This document shows positions 51,314 to 61,351 of a stretch of 64,000 nt of DNA, one piece after another. Below the pieces are notes generated by a model, which searched no databases, had not been told where the DNA came from, and saw only the letters and a program-made list of their open reading frames with translations. The stretch is from positions 186,001 through 250,000 of the forward strand of contig NZ_QJRC01000101.1 in the NCBI RefSeq assembly GCF_013393325.1. The letters run 5' to 3'. The number at the start of each line of letters is the position of its first letter. The first letter of the stretch is position 1. This stretch comes from Pseudomonas hunanensis. GTDB taxonomy: Bacteria > Pseudomonadota > Gammaproteobacteria > Pseudomonadales > Pseudomonadaceae. Made by a program: the position numbers and the translations under genes.

Positions 51314-52372
51314 CTACAGGCTGTCCCGGGCAATTTCGCTGAACGCACGCTCGTCGCGCCGACCGAGGCGCGGCAGCCCTTCAGGCCACTCCTCGCGCCA
51401 GTCGAAGCCGTCCAGCTTGCGCATGTCTTCGATTGCCGAACGCCACCAGATCACTTTGCACGCGCGCTGGTAGTCATCATTACTCATCACGCTGCCGTAC
51501 AGCAGCTTGCGGCCGATGCCCCGCAGCTCGCGCGGCACCCGCTTCAGGCTCCACTTCACCGACAACCGCGCCAGCCACGAAGGCACAGGACGATACGCCG
51601 GCACCTTGAGGGCCAGGCTTGGCATCTGCGGATGGAAGCCCTCGCCGTGCTTGGCGAAGAAGATTTCCAGGATGGCATGCACGTACTGTTTCATCGCGAA
51701 GTAGTGGCTGATCACCCCACGCGCTTCGTTGACCTGCGCCCCGTGCAATTCGAAGGAAAAGGCGATCTGTTCGATGGTGTGCAGGTCACCGGTGTAGGGC
51801 GTCCAGGCATCGATGCGTGGGATGGCGCGCTCGGCAATGCCGACATTGCAGCGGGTGAAACCCATGACGCCGCTGTTGCAGAGCCGCAAATCATCGGCCG
51901 GCGCATTTCCAGCCTCGGCCAGCCCGGCGCTGAAGCGAAGGTAGTCACTGCTGCGCGACGCCTCGGCCCAGCTCGTCTCCACTTCATCGACCAGGAACTG
52001 GCCGGCATCGACCTGGCTGAACAGCTTCAACGGCGATTGCAGGAACACCGTATCGGTATCGATGAACACGGTCTTGTCCGCCCACTGCCCGGCCTGGGCA
52101 ATGGCGCAGGCCTTGCGCCGGTGGGTGTAGCCGCCGTCGCCGGTCCAGGCCTGCAAGGTCTGCTCGTCCAGCGTGATCACTTCCACCGGCCAGCCAGCAA
52201 AAGCCTGTGGCTGATCGGTAAGTACACGGATCACTGGCAGCTCAGCCGGTTTGCAACGCGCCATGGCGGTGAGGATGCTGAGTTTGGCCTCCAGCTGATA
52301 GATCCGGCGCTCGCCATAAAGGAGGTAGATCAGCTGTTGCTTTACATAGGGGACTGGGCTGGACACATTCAT
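51314..52372 (-). CDS. glycosyltransferase-like protein with DxD motif
   Basis: A 352-residue cytosolic protein not tied to a named family. It has the DxD motif Asp105-Thr-Asp107 in KTVFIDTDTVFLQ and a HRRKACAIAQ segment before it, the pattern of GT-A nucleotide-sugar transferases. The C-terminal part is basic and partly amphipathic (PSWLARLSVKWSLKRVPREL), suggesting a peripheral membrane contact. No surface-polysaccharide genes adjoin it, and its acceptor is unknown. The ATG at 52372 is the likely start. It is divergent from mutS. Confidence 0.7.
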   Translation of the reverse strand: MNVSSPVPYVKQQLIYLLYGERRIYQLEAKLSILTAMARCKPAELPVIRVLTDQPQAFAGWPVEVITLDEQTLQAWTGDGGYTHRRKACAIAQAGQWADKTVFIDTDTVFLQSPLKLFSQVDAGQFLVDEVETSWAEASRSSDYLRFSAGLAEAGNAPADDLRLCNSGVMGFTRCNVGIAERAIPRIDAWTPYTGDLHTIEQIAFSFELHGAQVNEARGVISHYFAMKQYVHAILEIFFAKHGEGFHPQMPSLALKVPAYRPVPSWLARLSVKWSLKRVPRELRGIGRKLLYGSVMSNDDYQRACKVIWWRSAIEDMRKLDGFDWREEWPEGLPRLGRRDERAFSEIARDSL

Positions 52373-52558
52373 CGTACGGGTCACGGCTAGAGGCGTTTGT
52401 CGAGGGCCGCGCATTCTAGAGGTTAACGCCGCACGGCTCCACCTTTGCCGCCAGGCTGCGCGAACATGCCCCAATGCCTGCGCCTGCATCTCGCTGAAAA
52501 AGCCTGTACCATTGCCGGTTTACCCTTGCCAACCAGATCACCCGCTGTAAGGCCCTGA

Positions 52559-55132
52559 ATGTCAGATCTTTCCGCACACACACCGATGATGCAGCAGTAC
52601 TGGAAGCTGAAAAACCAGCACCCAGACCAGCTGATGTTCTACCGCATGGGCGACTTCTACGAAATCTTCTACGAAGATGCGAAAAAAGCCGCGAAACTGC
52701 TGGATATCACCTTGACCGCCCGCGGTCAGTCGGCCGGCCAGTCCATTCCCATGTGCGGGATCCCGTTCCATTCGCTCGAAGGCTACCTGGCCAAGCTGGT
52801 CAAGCTGGGCGAATCGGTGGTGATCTGTGAGCAGATTGGCGACCCAGCCACCAGCAAGGGCCCGGTGGAGCGCCAGGTGGTGCGCATCATCACCCCTGGC
52901 ACGGTCAGTGACGAGGCCCTGCTCGACGAGCGCCGCGACAACCTGATTGCCGCGCTGCTCGGCGACGAGCGCCTGTTCGGCCTGGCCGTACTGGACATCA
53001 CCAGCGGCAACTTCAGCGTGCAGGAGATCAAGGGCTGGGAAAACCTGCTGGCCGAGCTCGAGCGGCTGAACCCGGTCGAGCTGTTGATCCCGGACGACTG
53101 GCCGCGCGATTTGCCTGCGGAGAAACGCCCTGGCGCCCGCCGCCGCGCACCGTGGGACTTCGACCGCGACTCGGCGCGCAAGGCCCTGTGCCAGCAATTC
53201 GCGACCAAAGACCTCAAAGGCTTCGGCTGCGACAAGCTGACCCTGGCCATCGGTGCCGCCGGCTGCCTGCTGACCTACGCCAAGGAAACCCAGCGCACCG
53301 CCCTGCCCCACCTGCGCAGCCTGCGCCACGAGCGCCTGGACGACACGGTCATCCTCGATGGCGCCAGCCGCCGCAACCTGGAGCTGGACATCAACCTGGC
53401 CGGTGGGCGCGACAACACCCTTCAGTCGGTGATCGACCGCTGCCAGACCGCCATGGCCAGCCGCCTGCTGAGCCGCTGGCTGAACCGCCCGCTGCGCGAC
53501 CTCAAGGTACTGCAGGCACGCCAGGATTCGATCCGCTGCCTGCTCGACAGCTATCGCTTCGAGAAGCTGCAGCCGCAGTTGAAGGAAATTGGCGATATCG
53601 AGCGGATCCTCGCTCGCATCGGCCTGCGCAATGCCCGCCCGCGCGACCTGGCGCGCCTGCGTGATGCCTTGGGCGCATTGCCCGAGCTGCAGAACGCCAT
53701 GACCGAGCTCGAGGCACCGCACCTTGCGCGCCTGGCAGCCATCACCGGCACCTACCCGGAACTGGCCAGCCTGCTGGAGCGGGCGATCATCGACAACCCG
53801 CCGGCGGTGATCCGCGACGGCGGCGTGCTCAAGGCCGGCTATGACAATGAGCTGGACGACCTGCTGGCGATCAGCGAAAACGCCGGCCAGTTCCTGATCG
53901 ACCTGGAAGCCCGGGAAAAGGCTCGCACAGGCCTTGCCAACCTCAAGGTCGGCTACAACCGCGTGCACGGCTACTTCATCGAGCTGCCGACCAAGCAGGC
54001 CGAGCAGGCCCCAGGCGACTACATTCGCCGGCAGACGCTCAAGGGCGCCGAGCGCTTCATCACCCCGGAGCTGAAGGCATTCGAGGACAAGGCACTGTCG
54101 GCCAAGAGCCGCGCCCTGGCCCGCGAAAAAATGCTGTACGACGCCCTGCTGGAAACCCTCATCAGCCACCTGGCGCCGCTGCAGGACAGCGCCGCTGCCC
54201 TGGCCGAACTGGATGTACTCAGCAACCTGGCCGAACGTGCACTGAACCTTGACCTGAACTGCCCGCGCTTCGTCGACGAGCCGTGCCTGCGCATCGAGCA
54301 AGGCCGCCACCCGGTGGTGGAGCAGGTATTGACCACGCCGTTCGTGGCCAACGACCTGGGCCTGGACAACAGCACACGCATGCTGATCATCACTGGCCCG
54401 AACATGGGCGGTAAGTCCACCTACATGCGCCAGACCGCCTTGATCGTGCTGCTGGCACACATCGGCAGCTTCGTGCCAGCGGCCAGCTGCGAGCTGTCGC
54501 TGGTCGACCGCATCTTCACCCGCATCGGTTCCAGCGATGACCTGGCCGGCGGGCGCTCGACGTTCATGGTCGAGATGAGCGAAACCGCCAACATTCTGCA
54601 TAACGCCACCGACCGCAGCCTGGTGCTGATGGACGAAGTCGGCCGCGGCACCAGCACCTTCGACGGCTTGTCGCTGGCCTGGGCCGCCGCCGAGCGCCTG
54701 GCCCAGCTGCGTGCCTACACGCTGTTTGCCACGCACTACTTCGAACTGACCGTGCTGCCGGAGAGCGAGCCGCTGGTGGCCAACGTGCACCTGAACGCCA
54801 CCGAGCACAACGAACGCATCGTTTTCCTGCACCACGTGCTGCCTGGCCCTGCCAGCCAGAGTTACGGCCTGGCCGTGGCGCAACTGGCCGGCGTACCGAC
54901 AGTGGTCATCCAGCGTGCCCGCGAACACCTGGGGCGCCTGGAAACCACCAGCCTGCCGCACGAGCAGCCCCCGGCCGCAAAAGCCAAGGATGCGCCGCAG
55001 GTACCGCACCAAAGCGACCTGTTCGCCAGCCTGCCACACCCGGCCATCGAGAAGCTGGGCAAGCTGCAGCTGGACGACATGACCCCGCGTCAAGCTATCG
55101 AAATGCTATATCAACTAAAGAACCTGTTATAA
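52559..55132 (+). CDS. mutS: DNA mismatch repair protein MutS
   Basis: Recognises base mismatches and small loops and recruits MutL. It has 857 residues. The mismatch-contacting Phe is in YRMGDFYEIFYEDA near residue 35. The Walker A motif is GPNMGGKST at residues 613-621 (Lys619), followed by DEVGRGTSTFDGLSLAWA. The C-terminal tail LDDMTPRQAIEMLYQLK is the tetramerisation segment. The start is the ATG at 52559. The fdxA leader begins just past its stop. Confidence 0.97.
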   Translation: MSDLSAHTPMMQQYWKLKNQHPDQLMFYRMGDFYEIFYEDAKKAAKLLDITLTARGQSAGQSIPMCGIPFHSLEGYLAKLVKLGESVVICEQIGDPATSKGPVERQVVRIITPGTVSDEALLDERRDNLIAALLGDERLFGLAVLDITSGNFSVQEIKGWENLLAELERLNPVELLIPDDWPRDLPAEKRPGARRRAPWDFDRDSARKALCQQFATKDLKGFGCDKLTLAIGAAGCLLTYAKETQRTALPHLRSLRHERLDDTVILDGASRRNLELDINLAGGRDNTLQSVIDRCQTAMASRLLSRWLNRPLRDLKVLQARQDSIRCLLDSYRFEKLQPQLKEIGDIERILARIGLRNARPRDLARLRDALGALPELQNAMTELEAPHLARLAAITGTYPELASLLERAIIDNPPAVIRDGGVLKAGYDNELDDLLAISENAGQFLIDLEAREKARTGLANLKVGYNRVHGYFIELPTKQAEQAPGDYIRRQTLKGAERFITPELKAFEDKALSAKSRALAREKMLYDALLETLISHLAPLQDSAAALAELDVLSNLAERALNLDLNCPRFVDEPCLRIEQGRHPVVEQVLTTPFVANDLGLDNSTRMLIITGPNMGGKSTYMRQTALIVLLAHIGSFVPAASCELSLVDRIFTRIGSSDDLAGGRSTFMVEMSETANILHNATDRSLVLMDEVGRGTSTFDGLSLAWAAAERLAQLRAYTLFATHYFELTVLPESEPLVANVHLNATEHNERIVFLHHVLPGPASQSYGLAVAQLAGVPTVVIQRAREHLGRLETTSLPHEQPPAAKAKDAPQVPHQSDLFASLPHPAIEKLGKLQLDDMTPRQAIEMLYQLKNLL

Positions 55133-55162
55133 CGGCGCCCACTACAAGCTGATAGAATCCGC

Positions 55163-55223
55163 CGCGGTTTGCTGGTGCTGCAGGTTATTAGCCTGGCCTG
55201 CAGCCACATACCTGTAAACCGCG
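55163..55223 (+). promoter_or_regulatory. structured fdxA leader hairpin
   Basis: CGCGGTTT pairs with AAACCGCG, and within it GGTGCTGCAGG pairs with CCTGCAGCCAC with a bulge, around a 12-base loop. It lies in the 140-base gap between mutS and fdxA. It may regulate or protect the fdxA message. Confidence 0.5.
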
Positions 55224-55272
55224 CGGCCCTGAGAGGAAGGGCCGCCGCCGTCGCCTGAGGAGAGAATTAGAA

Positions 55273-55596
55273 ATGACCTTCGTCGTCACCGACAACTGCA
55301 TCAAATGCAAATACACCGACTGCGTGGAAGTCTGTCCGGTGGACTGCTTCTACGAAGGCCCGAACTTCCTGGTCATCCACCCGGACGAGTGCATCGACTG
55401 CGCCCTGTGCGAACCGGAGTGCCCAGCGCAAGCCATCTTCTCGGAAGACGAAATCCCTGCAGGGATGGAGAACTTCATCGAGCTGAACGCCGAACTGGCG
55501 GAAGTCTGGCCGAACATCACCGAGCGTAAGGATGCCTTGCCTGACGCCGAAGAGTGGGATGGCAAGACTGGCAAGATTGCCGACCTGGAGCGCTGA
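55273..55596 (+). CDS. fdxA: 7Fe ferredoxin FdxA
   Basis: A 107-residue ferredoxin carrying one [3Fe-4S] and one [4Fe-4S] cluster. The cysteines are in NCIKCKYTDCVEVCPVDC and ECIDCALCEPECPAQAIF. The unusual spacing of the first set is typical of the Azotobacter FdI type. It is an electron carrier, and likely partner of Fpr in this window. It is followed by a terminator and then rsmZ on the other strand. The ATG at 55273 has GGAGAG upstream. Confidence 0.96.
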   Translation: MTFVVTDNCIKCKYTDCVEVCPVDCFYEGPNFLVIHPDECIDCALCEPECPAQAIFSEDEIPAGMENFIELNAELAEVWPNITERKDALPDAEEWDGKTGKIADLER

Positions 55597-55614
55597 TAAC
55601 GCCCAGATGCGAAA

Positions 55615-55636
55615 AAGGCCCCTCGGGGCCTTTTTT
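55615..55636 (+). terminator. intrinsic terminator of fdxA
   Basis: AAGGCCCC pairs with GGGGCCTT around T/C, followed by T6. It ends the fdxA transcript. Confidence 0.92.
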
Positions 55637-55649
55637 GTTTTCTGCGGGC

Positions 55650-55785
55650 AAAAAAAAAGGGGCGGTTTGACCCGCCCACATTTTTTCCGTAGTCCCTGCT
55701 TGTCCCAAACATCATCCTGATGAAATCGCTTCTTGCGACGTCCTTGGCCTTCGTCCTGAAAGCCTGTGCATGTCCCTGTGCACAG
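55650..55785 (-). ncRNA. rsmZ: regulatory small RNA RsmZ
   Basis: About 135 nucleotides on the minus strand. Seven GGA motifs occur in order, including ACAGGGACATG, TCAGGACGA, AAGGACGTC, TCAGGATGA, TGGGACA, CAGGGACT and ACGGA. They mostly fall in loops or single strands, the binding sites for RsmA-type proteins. It ends in a strong terminator (GGGCGGGTCAAACCGCCC then U9). The location between rpoS and fdxA and the GacA box about 180 bases upstream match rsmZ in other pseudomonads. The 5' end (near 55785) is estimated from the -10 and is not exact. Confidence 0.92.
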
Positions 55786-55790
55786 TTCGA

Positions 55791-55796
55791 ATACTA
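55791..55796 (-). promoter_or_regulatory. rsmZ -10 element
   Basis: TAGTAT on the minus strand lies about six bases before the inferred 5' end of RsmZ. No good -35 is visible, which fits an activator-dependent promoter. Confidence 0.55.
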
Positions 55797-55956
55797 GCGG
55801 GTTGAGCCGGACGGGCAAGCGCGAACCCTCACAAGGTATTGCCGGGGACATATTCCCTCACAGCAAAATAAGCCATTGTTTTCAATGAGTTGGAAAAATA
55901 CAGAGGCTGAAAACGACAATGATTTACTGAGACTTGCATAGATAGCTTACAAAACA

Positions 55957-55974
55957 AGTAAGAAAAGGCTTACA
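55957..55974 (-). promoter_or_regulatory. GacA upstream activating sequence of rsmZ
   Basis: TGTAAG-CCTTTT-CTTACT on the minus strand fits the TGTAAG-N6-CTTACA box. It lies about 180 bases upstream of the inferred rsmZ start, the typical distance. It links RsmZ to the GacS/GacA system. Confidence 0.88.
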
Positions 55975-56086
55975 TGGAATGTTACTGGGGTAGCGCAATA
56001 CACATTGGATATCTGTTATGCCCAGGTTTTGAGGCAGCGTTGCAGCCCTGCAATCTCGGATGGGGATAACTCTTTTAGCCACACAC

Positions 56087-56112
56087 AAAAACGCCCCGAG
56101 GTCATCGGGGCG
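56087..56112 (-). terminator. intrinsic terminator of rpoS
   Basis: On the minus strand CGCCCCG pairs with CGGGGCG around ATGACCT, followed by a U-run at 56087-56091. It lies 21 bases past the rpoS stop. Confidence 0.9.
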
Positions 56113-56132
56113 CTTTGTGTTACGAGCCTTCG

Positions 56133-57140
56133 CTACTGGAACAACGACTCGCTGGACAAGCCGTTCTTCTCCAGGATCTCGCGCAAGCGCTTAAGCCCCT
56201 CTACCTGAATCTGCCGCACCCGCTCCCGGGTCAGGCCGATCTCCAGGCCAACATCTTCAAGGGTACTGCTCTCATGCCCGCGTAGGCCAAAGCGCCGCAC
56301 CACCACTTCACGCTGCTTGTCGGTCAACTCACCCAGCCACTGATCGATGCTCTGCGACAGGTCATCATCCTGCAGCAGCTCGCACGGGTCGGTCGGGCGG
56401 TCGTCGGTCAAGGTGTCGAGCAGGGTCTTGTCCGAGTCCGGGCCAAGCGACACATCCACCGAAGACACCCGCTCGTTCAAGCCAAGCATGCGCTTGACCT
56501 CGGCGACCGGCTTCTCCAGCAACGTGGCGATTTCTTCTGGCGAGGGTTCGTGGTCGAGTTTCTGGGTCAGCTCGCGTGCAGCGCGCAGGTAGACGTTCAG
56601 TTCCTTGACCACATGGATCGGTAGGCGGATGGTGCGGGTCTGGTTCATGATCGCCCGTTCGATGGTCTGGCGAATCCACCAGGTCGCATAGGTCGAGAAC
56701 CGGAAACCACGCTCTGGGTCGAACTTCTCGACCGCACGGATCAGCCCCAGGTTGCCCTCCTCGATCAGGTCGAGCAGCGACAGGCCACGGTTCACGTAAC
56801 GACGGGCAATTTTTACAACCAGGCGCAGGTTGCTTTCGATCATGCGCTTGCGGCCGGCAGGATCGCCCTTTTGCGACAAGCGCGCAAAGTGCACTTCTTC
56901 TTCCGGCGACAGCAGCGGCGAGAAACCAATCTCGTTGAGATACAGCTGGGTGGCATCGAGCGCCCGGCTGTAATCGATGTACTTGTGTTGCTTGAGCGAA
57001 GAGCCCGACTTGGCCCTCGTCCGAACCGAAGATACAGCAGGTTCGTCTGACACCACATCCGTTTCCAAAACGATACCCGTCTCCATCAGGAGGACGTCAT
57101 CGTCGATGTCAAACTCCGGCACTTCTTTACTGAGAGCCAT
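56133..57140 (-). CDS. rpoS: RNA polymerase sigma factor RpoS
   Basis: The stationary-phase and general-stress sigma factor, 335 residues. Region 1.2/2 has DATQLYLNEIGFSPLLSPEEE and RFSTYATWWIRQTIERAIM for -10 recognition, and region 4 has GLEIGLTRERVRQIQVEGLKRL for the -35. The C-terminus ends NGLSSESLFQ. The ATG at 57140 is used. It lies 108 bases downstream of nlpD, whose region usually holds the main rpoS promoter. Confidence 0.97.
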   Translation of the reverse strand: MALSKEVPEFDIDDDVLLMETGIVLETDVVSDEPAVSSVRTRAKSGSSLKQHKYIDYSRALDATQLYLNEIGFSPLLSPEEEVHFARLSQKGDPAGRKRMIESNLRLVVKIARRYVNRGLSLLDLIEEGNLGLIRAVEKFDPERGFRFSTYATWWIRQTIERAIMNQTRTIRLPIHVVKELNVYLRAARELTQKLDHEPSPEEIATLLEKPVAEVKRMLGLNERVSSVDVSLGPDSDKTLLDTLTDDRPTDPCELLQDDDLSQSIDQWLGELTDKQREVVVRRFGLRGHESSTLEDVGLEIGLTRERVRQIQVEGLKRLREILEKNGLSSESLFQ

Positions 57141-57248
57141 TGTTATAGTCCTTTGCTGAGTTCGAACTCAGACTCGAGCGGCACCTTTATCCCTGGCAGC
57201 GCTTGAGCCTGTCCCCTCTACATCACAGGAACAGGCCGGGTACAACGA

Positions 57249-58106
57249 TCAACGGCGTGGCAGGAACTGGAGCGGATCGACGGGTTTGCCCTGGCGGCGA
57301 ATCTCAAAATGCAGCTTCACCCGATCTGTGCCCGTAGACCCCATTTCAGCAATCGACTGCCCTGCCTTGACCTGCTGCCCCTCCCGAACCAACAGCCTGC
57401 GGTTATGGCCGTAGGCACTGACGTAGGTATCGCTGTGTTTGATGATGATCAGCTCGCCGTAGCCCCTCAAACCACTCCCGGCGTAAACCACCGCACCATC
57501 AGACGCAGCAAAAACAGGCTGTCCCAAATCACCGGCGATATCAATGCCTTTATTCAAACTACCGTTTGAAGCAAATTTTCCAATCAACACGCCGTTGGCA
57601 GGCCAGGTCCAGCCGCCTACCGCGCGCTCCGCAGCCGGCACGGTGGCAACCACTGGCGCACTGGTGGAAGGGGCCGGAGTGGCTGGTTTGCTGGTGCTGG
57701 CCGGCGCCGTGGCGGGGCTGCCCACAGGCCGCCGCGTGACCGTGGTGCGGCTCGACGAGGAAGGGTTGGATACCACCGTGGTACTGCTGCTAGAACCGCT
57801 GCTGAAACGAATCGCTTGGCCCGGGCGGATGGTGTAAGGCGCCGGGATACCGTTGCGTGCGGCCAGCTCCTTGTAGTCCCAGCCATAACGGAAGGCGATG
57901 GAGAACAGGGTGTCGCCAGGCTTGACGATGTATTGCCCGGAAGTCACCGCCGGGCGCTTGGGCACGCTGTTGTTGCGGTCGACCACCCGCGCGCTGTTGC
58001 TGCTGGTGCTCGAGCAACCCACCAGTAGCGTGCCCATGGCCAATGCAATCACCAGAAGCTTGAAACCTGACCCGTCCTTGCGCTGCCGAATGACTGTGTG
58101 ACCCAC
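57249..58106 (-). CDS. nlpD: NlpD-type murein hydrolase activator lipoprotein
   Basis: A lipoprotein of about 285 residues (lipobox LLVGC) with a LysM peptidoglycan-binding domain (YIVKPGDTLFSIAFRYGWDYKELAARNGI region) and a C-terminal LytM domain. The LytM active site is degenerate: SLNKGIDIAG has Asn where active enzymes have His, while LHFEIR remains. Such proteins activate amidases in cell separation and do not cut murein. The GTG at 58106 has GGGGAG five bases before it; an in-frame ATG at 58121 is the alternative. Upstream of rpoS. Confidence 0.93.
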   Translation of the reverse strand: MGHTVIRQRKDGSGFKLLVIALAMGTLLVGCSSTSSNSARVVDRNNSVPKRPAVTSGQYIVKPGDTLFSIAFRYGWDYKELAARNGIPAPYTIRPGQAIRFSSGSSSSTTVVSNPSSSSRTTVTRRPVGSPATAPASTSKPATPAPSTSAPVVATVPAAERAVGGWTWPANGVLIGKFASNGSLNKGIDIAGDLGQPVFAASDGAVVYAGSGLRGYGELIIIKHSDTYVSAYGHNRRLLVREGQQVKAGQSIAEMGSTGTDRVKLHFEIRRQGKPVDPLQFLPRR

Positions 58107-58335
58107 CCGCGCTCCCCTCATGGTGCCGAAAACGATATGAAGACAAGAAATGCAATATTGTTGCAATTATAACCAAGCCAGCCGGTATTGGCAGACTGGA
58201 GCAATAGGCTGTTGCAAAGCCCCGGTGTGCGCTGGCGCTTCGCCCCGCCAGATAGACAGGGCGAAGCGGCAAGAATTCGCTGCAGGCCCAAAAATACCGC
58301 GTGGTGCCTACCCAAACAGCCAATGCAAGCTGGGC

Positions 58336-59746
<1,411 letters not shown>

Positions 59747-59759
<13 letters not shown>

Positions 59760-60805
59760 GGGCTGTCCGTCTGCCCTGCCGACACCAGATCCACGACTTC
59801 ACGCACCACCACGGTGGCGAAGCATCCGGCCGGCAGGACGAATTCCAGTTGCAGGATATCAGGCTCGGGATAATGCCACGTCAGGCCGCCAATAGGGAGC
59901 CGCAGAATTCGCCGTTCGTGATCCATGCCCGCCTGGGCCAACCACTGGCAAAGTGCCGGCTGCCGTGCGCCAACGGCGTTTTCCAGCAGGGCAGTGGCTG
60001 CGCCAGCAGGCGAGGCGCCCTCGCCCCACATAGGGCCAGTCGGGTGCAGATCGAGAATCGCCAGGCGCGGGTCGGCACATTCCGCCTCACCGGCCGGGAA
60101 AAAACTACGGCTGTCAGTGAACGCCAGCAGGTCGCCGACCTGGGCGCGAGCCCAGCTGCCGTCAGCGACACGCGCAGCCAGCAGTTGATTGAACAGGAAG
60201 CTGCGCCCAGCCGAAAGCAGCCGCGAACGCACGTTGCGCTGCTCAGGCAAAGCCTTGCGGGCAGCCCACTCGAGGGCGTCATGCACGTTGCCACCGCCGT
60301 GGCCGAAGCGCTGGGTGCCAAAATAGTTGGGCACACCGTTCTGCTTCAGCTGTTCCAGGCGCGTGTCCAGCGCCTGGTGATCGGCTGCCAGAGCCGTCAG
60401 GCGCAGGGTAAAACCGTTGGCCGAATGCGCGCCGCGCTGGAGCTTGCGCAGGTGGCGCACCTGCTTGAGCACACGCAGGCTGGCATCCTCGGCCCGCGAC
60501 AGGTCCGGGTCGGCCTTGCCCGGCAGGTGCAGGCTGAACCACTGGCGGGTCAGCGCCTGGCGGTCCTTCAGGCCGGCATAGCTGATGCTGCGCACGGGCA
60601 CGCCTGCGGCACGGGCCAGGCGGCGGGCGGCCTCTTCAGTGTTCAGGTCACGCTTCTCGACCCACAGCCACAGGTGCTCGCCCTGCCCCGACAGGGGGAT
60701 ATCCAGCACTTCGTCGACCTGGAAATCCTCGGCCACCGCCTTGAGTACGGCGGTGCCCAACGGTTCGCCCGATGCGCGCGGGCCCAGCAATTCCAGTTCG
60801 GTCAT
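59747..60805 (-). CDS. truD: tRNA pseudouridine(13) synthase TruD
   Basis: Forms pseudouridine 13 in tRNA. It has 352 residues. The N-terminal half has the catalytic aspartate in [18 protein letters not shown], followed by the inserted TRUD domain ([16 protein letters not shown]). The end overlaps surE by 13 bases. Its ATG at 60805 overlaps the ispF stop by four bases. Confidence 0.96.
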
Positions 60806-61275
60806 GCTGGCAGCAGCAGGGCGACCGAATGCACGGCAATCCCCTCCTCGCGGCCGGTGAAGCCCAGCTTTTCAGTCGTGGTGGCCTTGACGTTGACCTG
60901 GTCGAGCTCGACCTGCAGGTCTTCGGCGATCAGCTGGCGCATGGTCTCGATGTGCGGGGCCATCTTCGGCGCCTGCGCGACGATGGTGGCGTCGACATTG
61001 CCGACCTTCCAGCCCTTGGCCCTGACGATGCCGACCACATGGCGCAGCAGCGCTCGGCTGTCGGCCCCCTTGAACTGCGGGTCTGTGTCGGGGAAGTGCT
61101 TGCCGATGTCGCCCAGCGCCGCGGCGCCCAGCAAGGCATCGCTCAGGGCGTGCAGCAGCACGTCGCCGTCGGAATGGGCCAGCAGGCCGTATTTGTGGGG
61201 GATACGCACCCCGCCCAAGGTAATGAAATCACCGTCGCAGAAACGGTGCACATCGTAGCCATGGCCAATACGCAT
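60802..61275 (-). CDS. ispF: 2-C-methyl-D-erythritol 2,4-cyclodiphosphate synthase
   Basis: A zinc enzyme of the MEP isoprenoid pathway, 157 residues. Metal ligands are Asp8 and His10 in GHGYDVHRF, and HSDGDVLLHALSDALLGAAALGDIG holds the rest of the active site. It is the first gene of the truD-surE-pcm-nlpD-rpoS series. The ATG at 61275 has no Shine-Dalgarno and is immediately preceded by the U-tract of a terminator-like hairpin, see findings. Confidence 0.95.
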   Translation of the reverse strand: MRIGHGYDVHRFCDGDFITLGGVRIPHKYGLLAHSDGDVLLHALSDALLGAAALGDIGKHFPDTDPQFKGADSRALLRHVVGIVRAKGWKVGNVDATIVAQAPKMAPHIETMRQLIAEDLQVELDQVNVKATTTEKLGFTGREEGIAVHSVALLLPA

Positions 61276-61276
61276 A

Positions 61277-61304
61277 GAAAAACGCCCTGAATGAGTCAGG
61301 GCGT
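61277..61304 (-). terminator. terminator hairpin abutting ispF start
   Basis: On the minus strand ACGCCCTGA pairs with TCAGGGCGT around CTCAT, followed by U5 at 61278-61282. It would end the fghA transcript. Because the ispF ATG begins two bases beyond the U-tract, it may also act in the ispF leader. Confidence 0.85.
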
Positions 61305-61351
61305 GATTCTACCTGCTTTGCAGCGGGTTTGGCGGCTTTTGGCCCAGGGTG

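Noticed and set aside
52562..55093. Very long open frame on the minus strand of mutS
   Set aside because: It is a codon-bias shadow of mutS, which has all catalytic motifs on the plus strand.
55267..55851. A 194-codon minus-strand frame across rsmZ and fdxA
   Set aside because: It is antisense to fdxA and covers the rsmZ transcript; it has no credible ribosome site or protein family.
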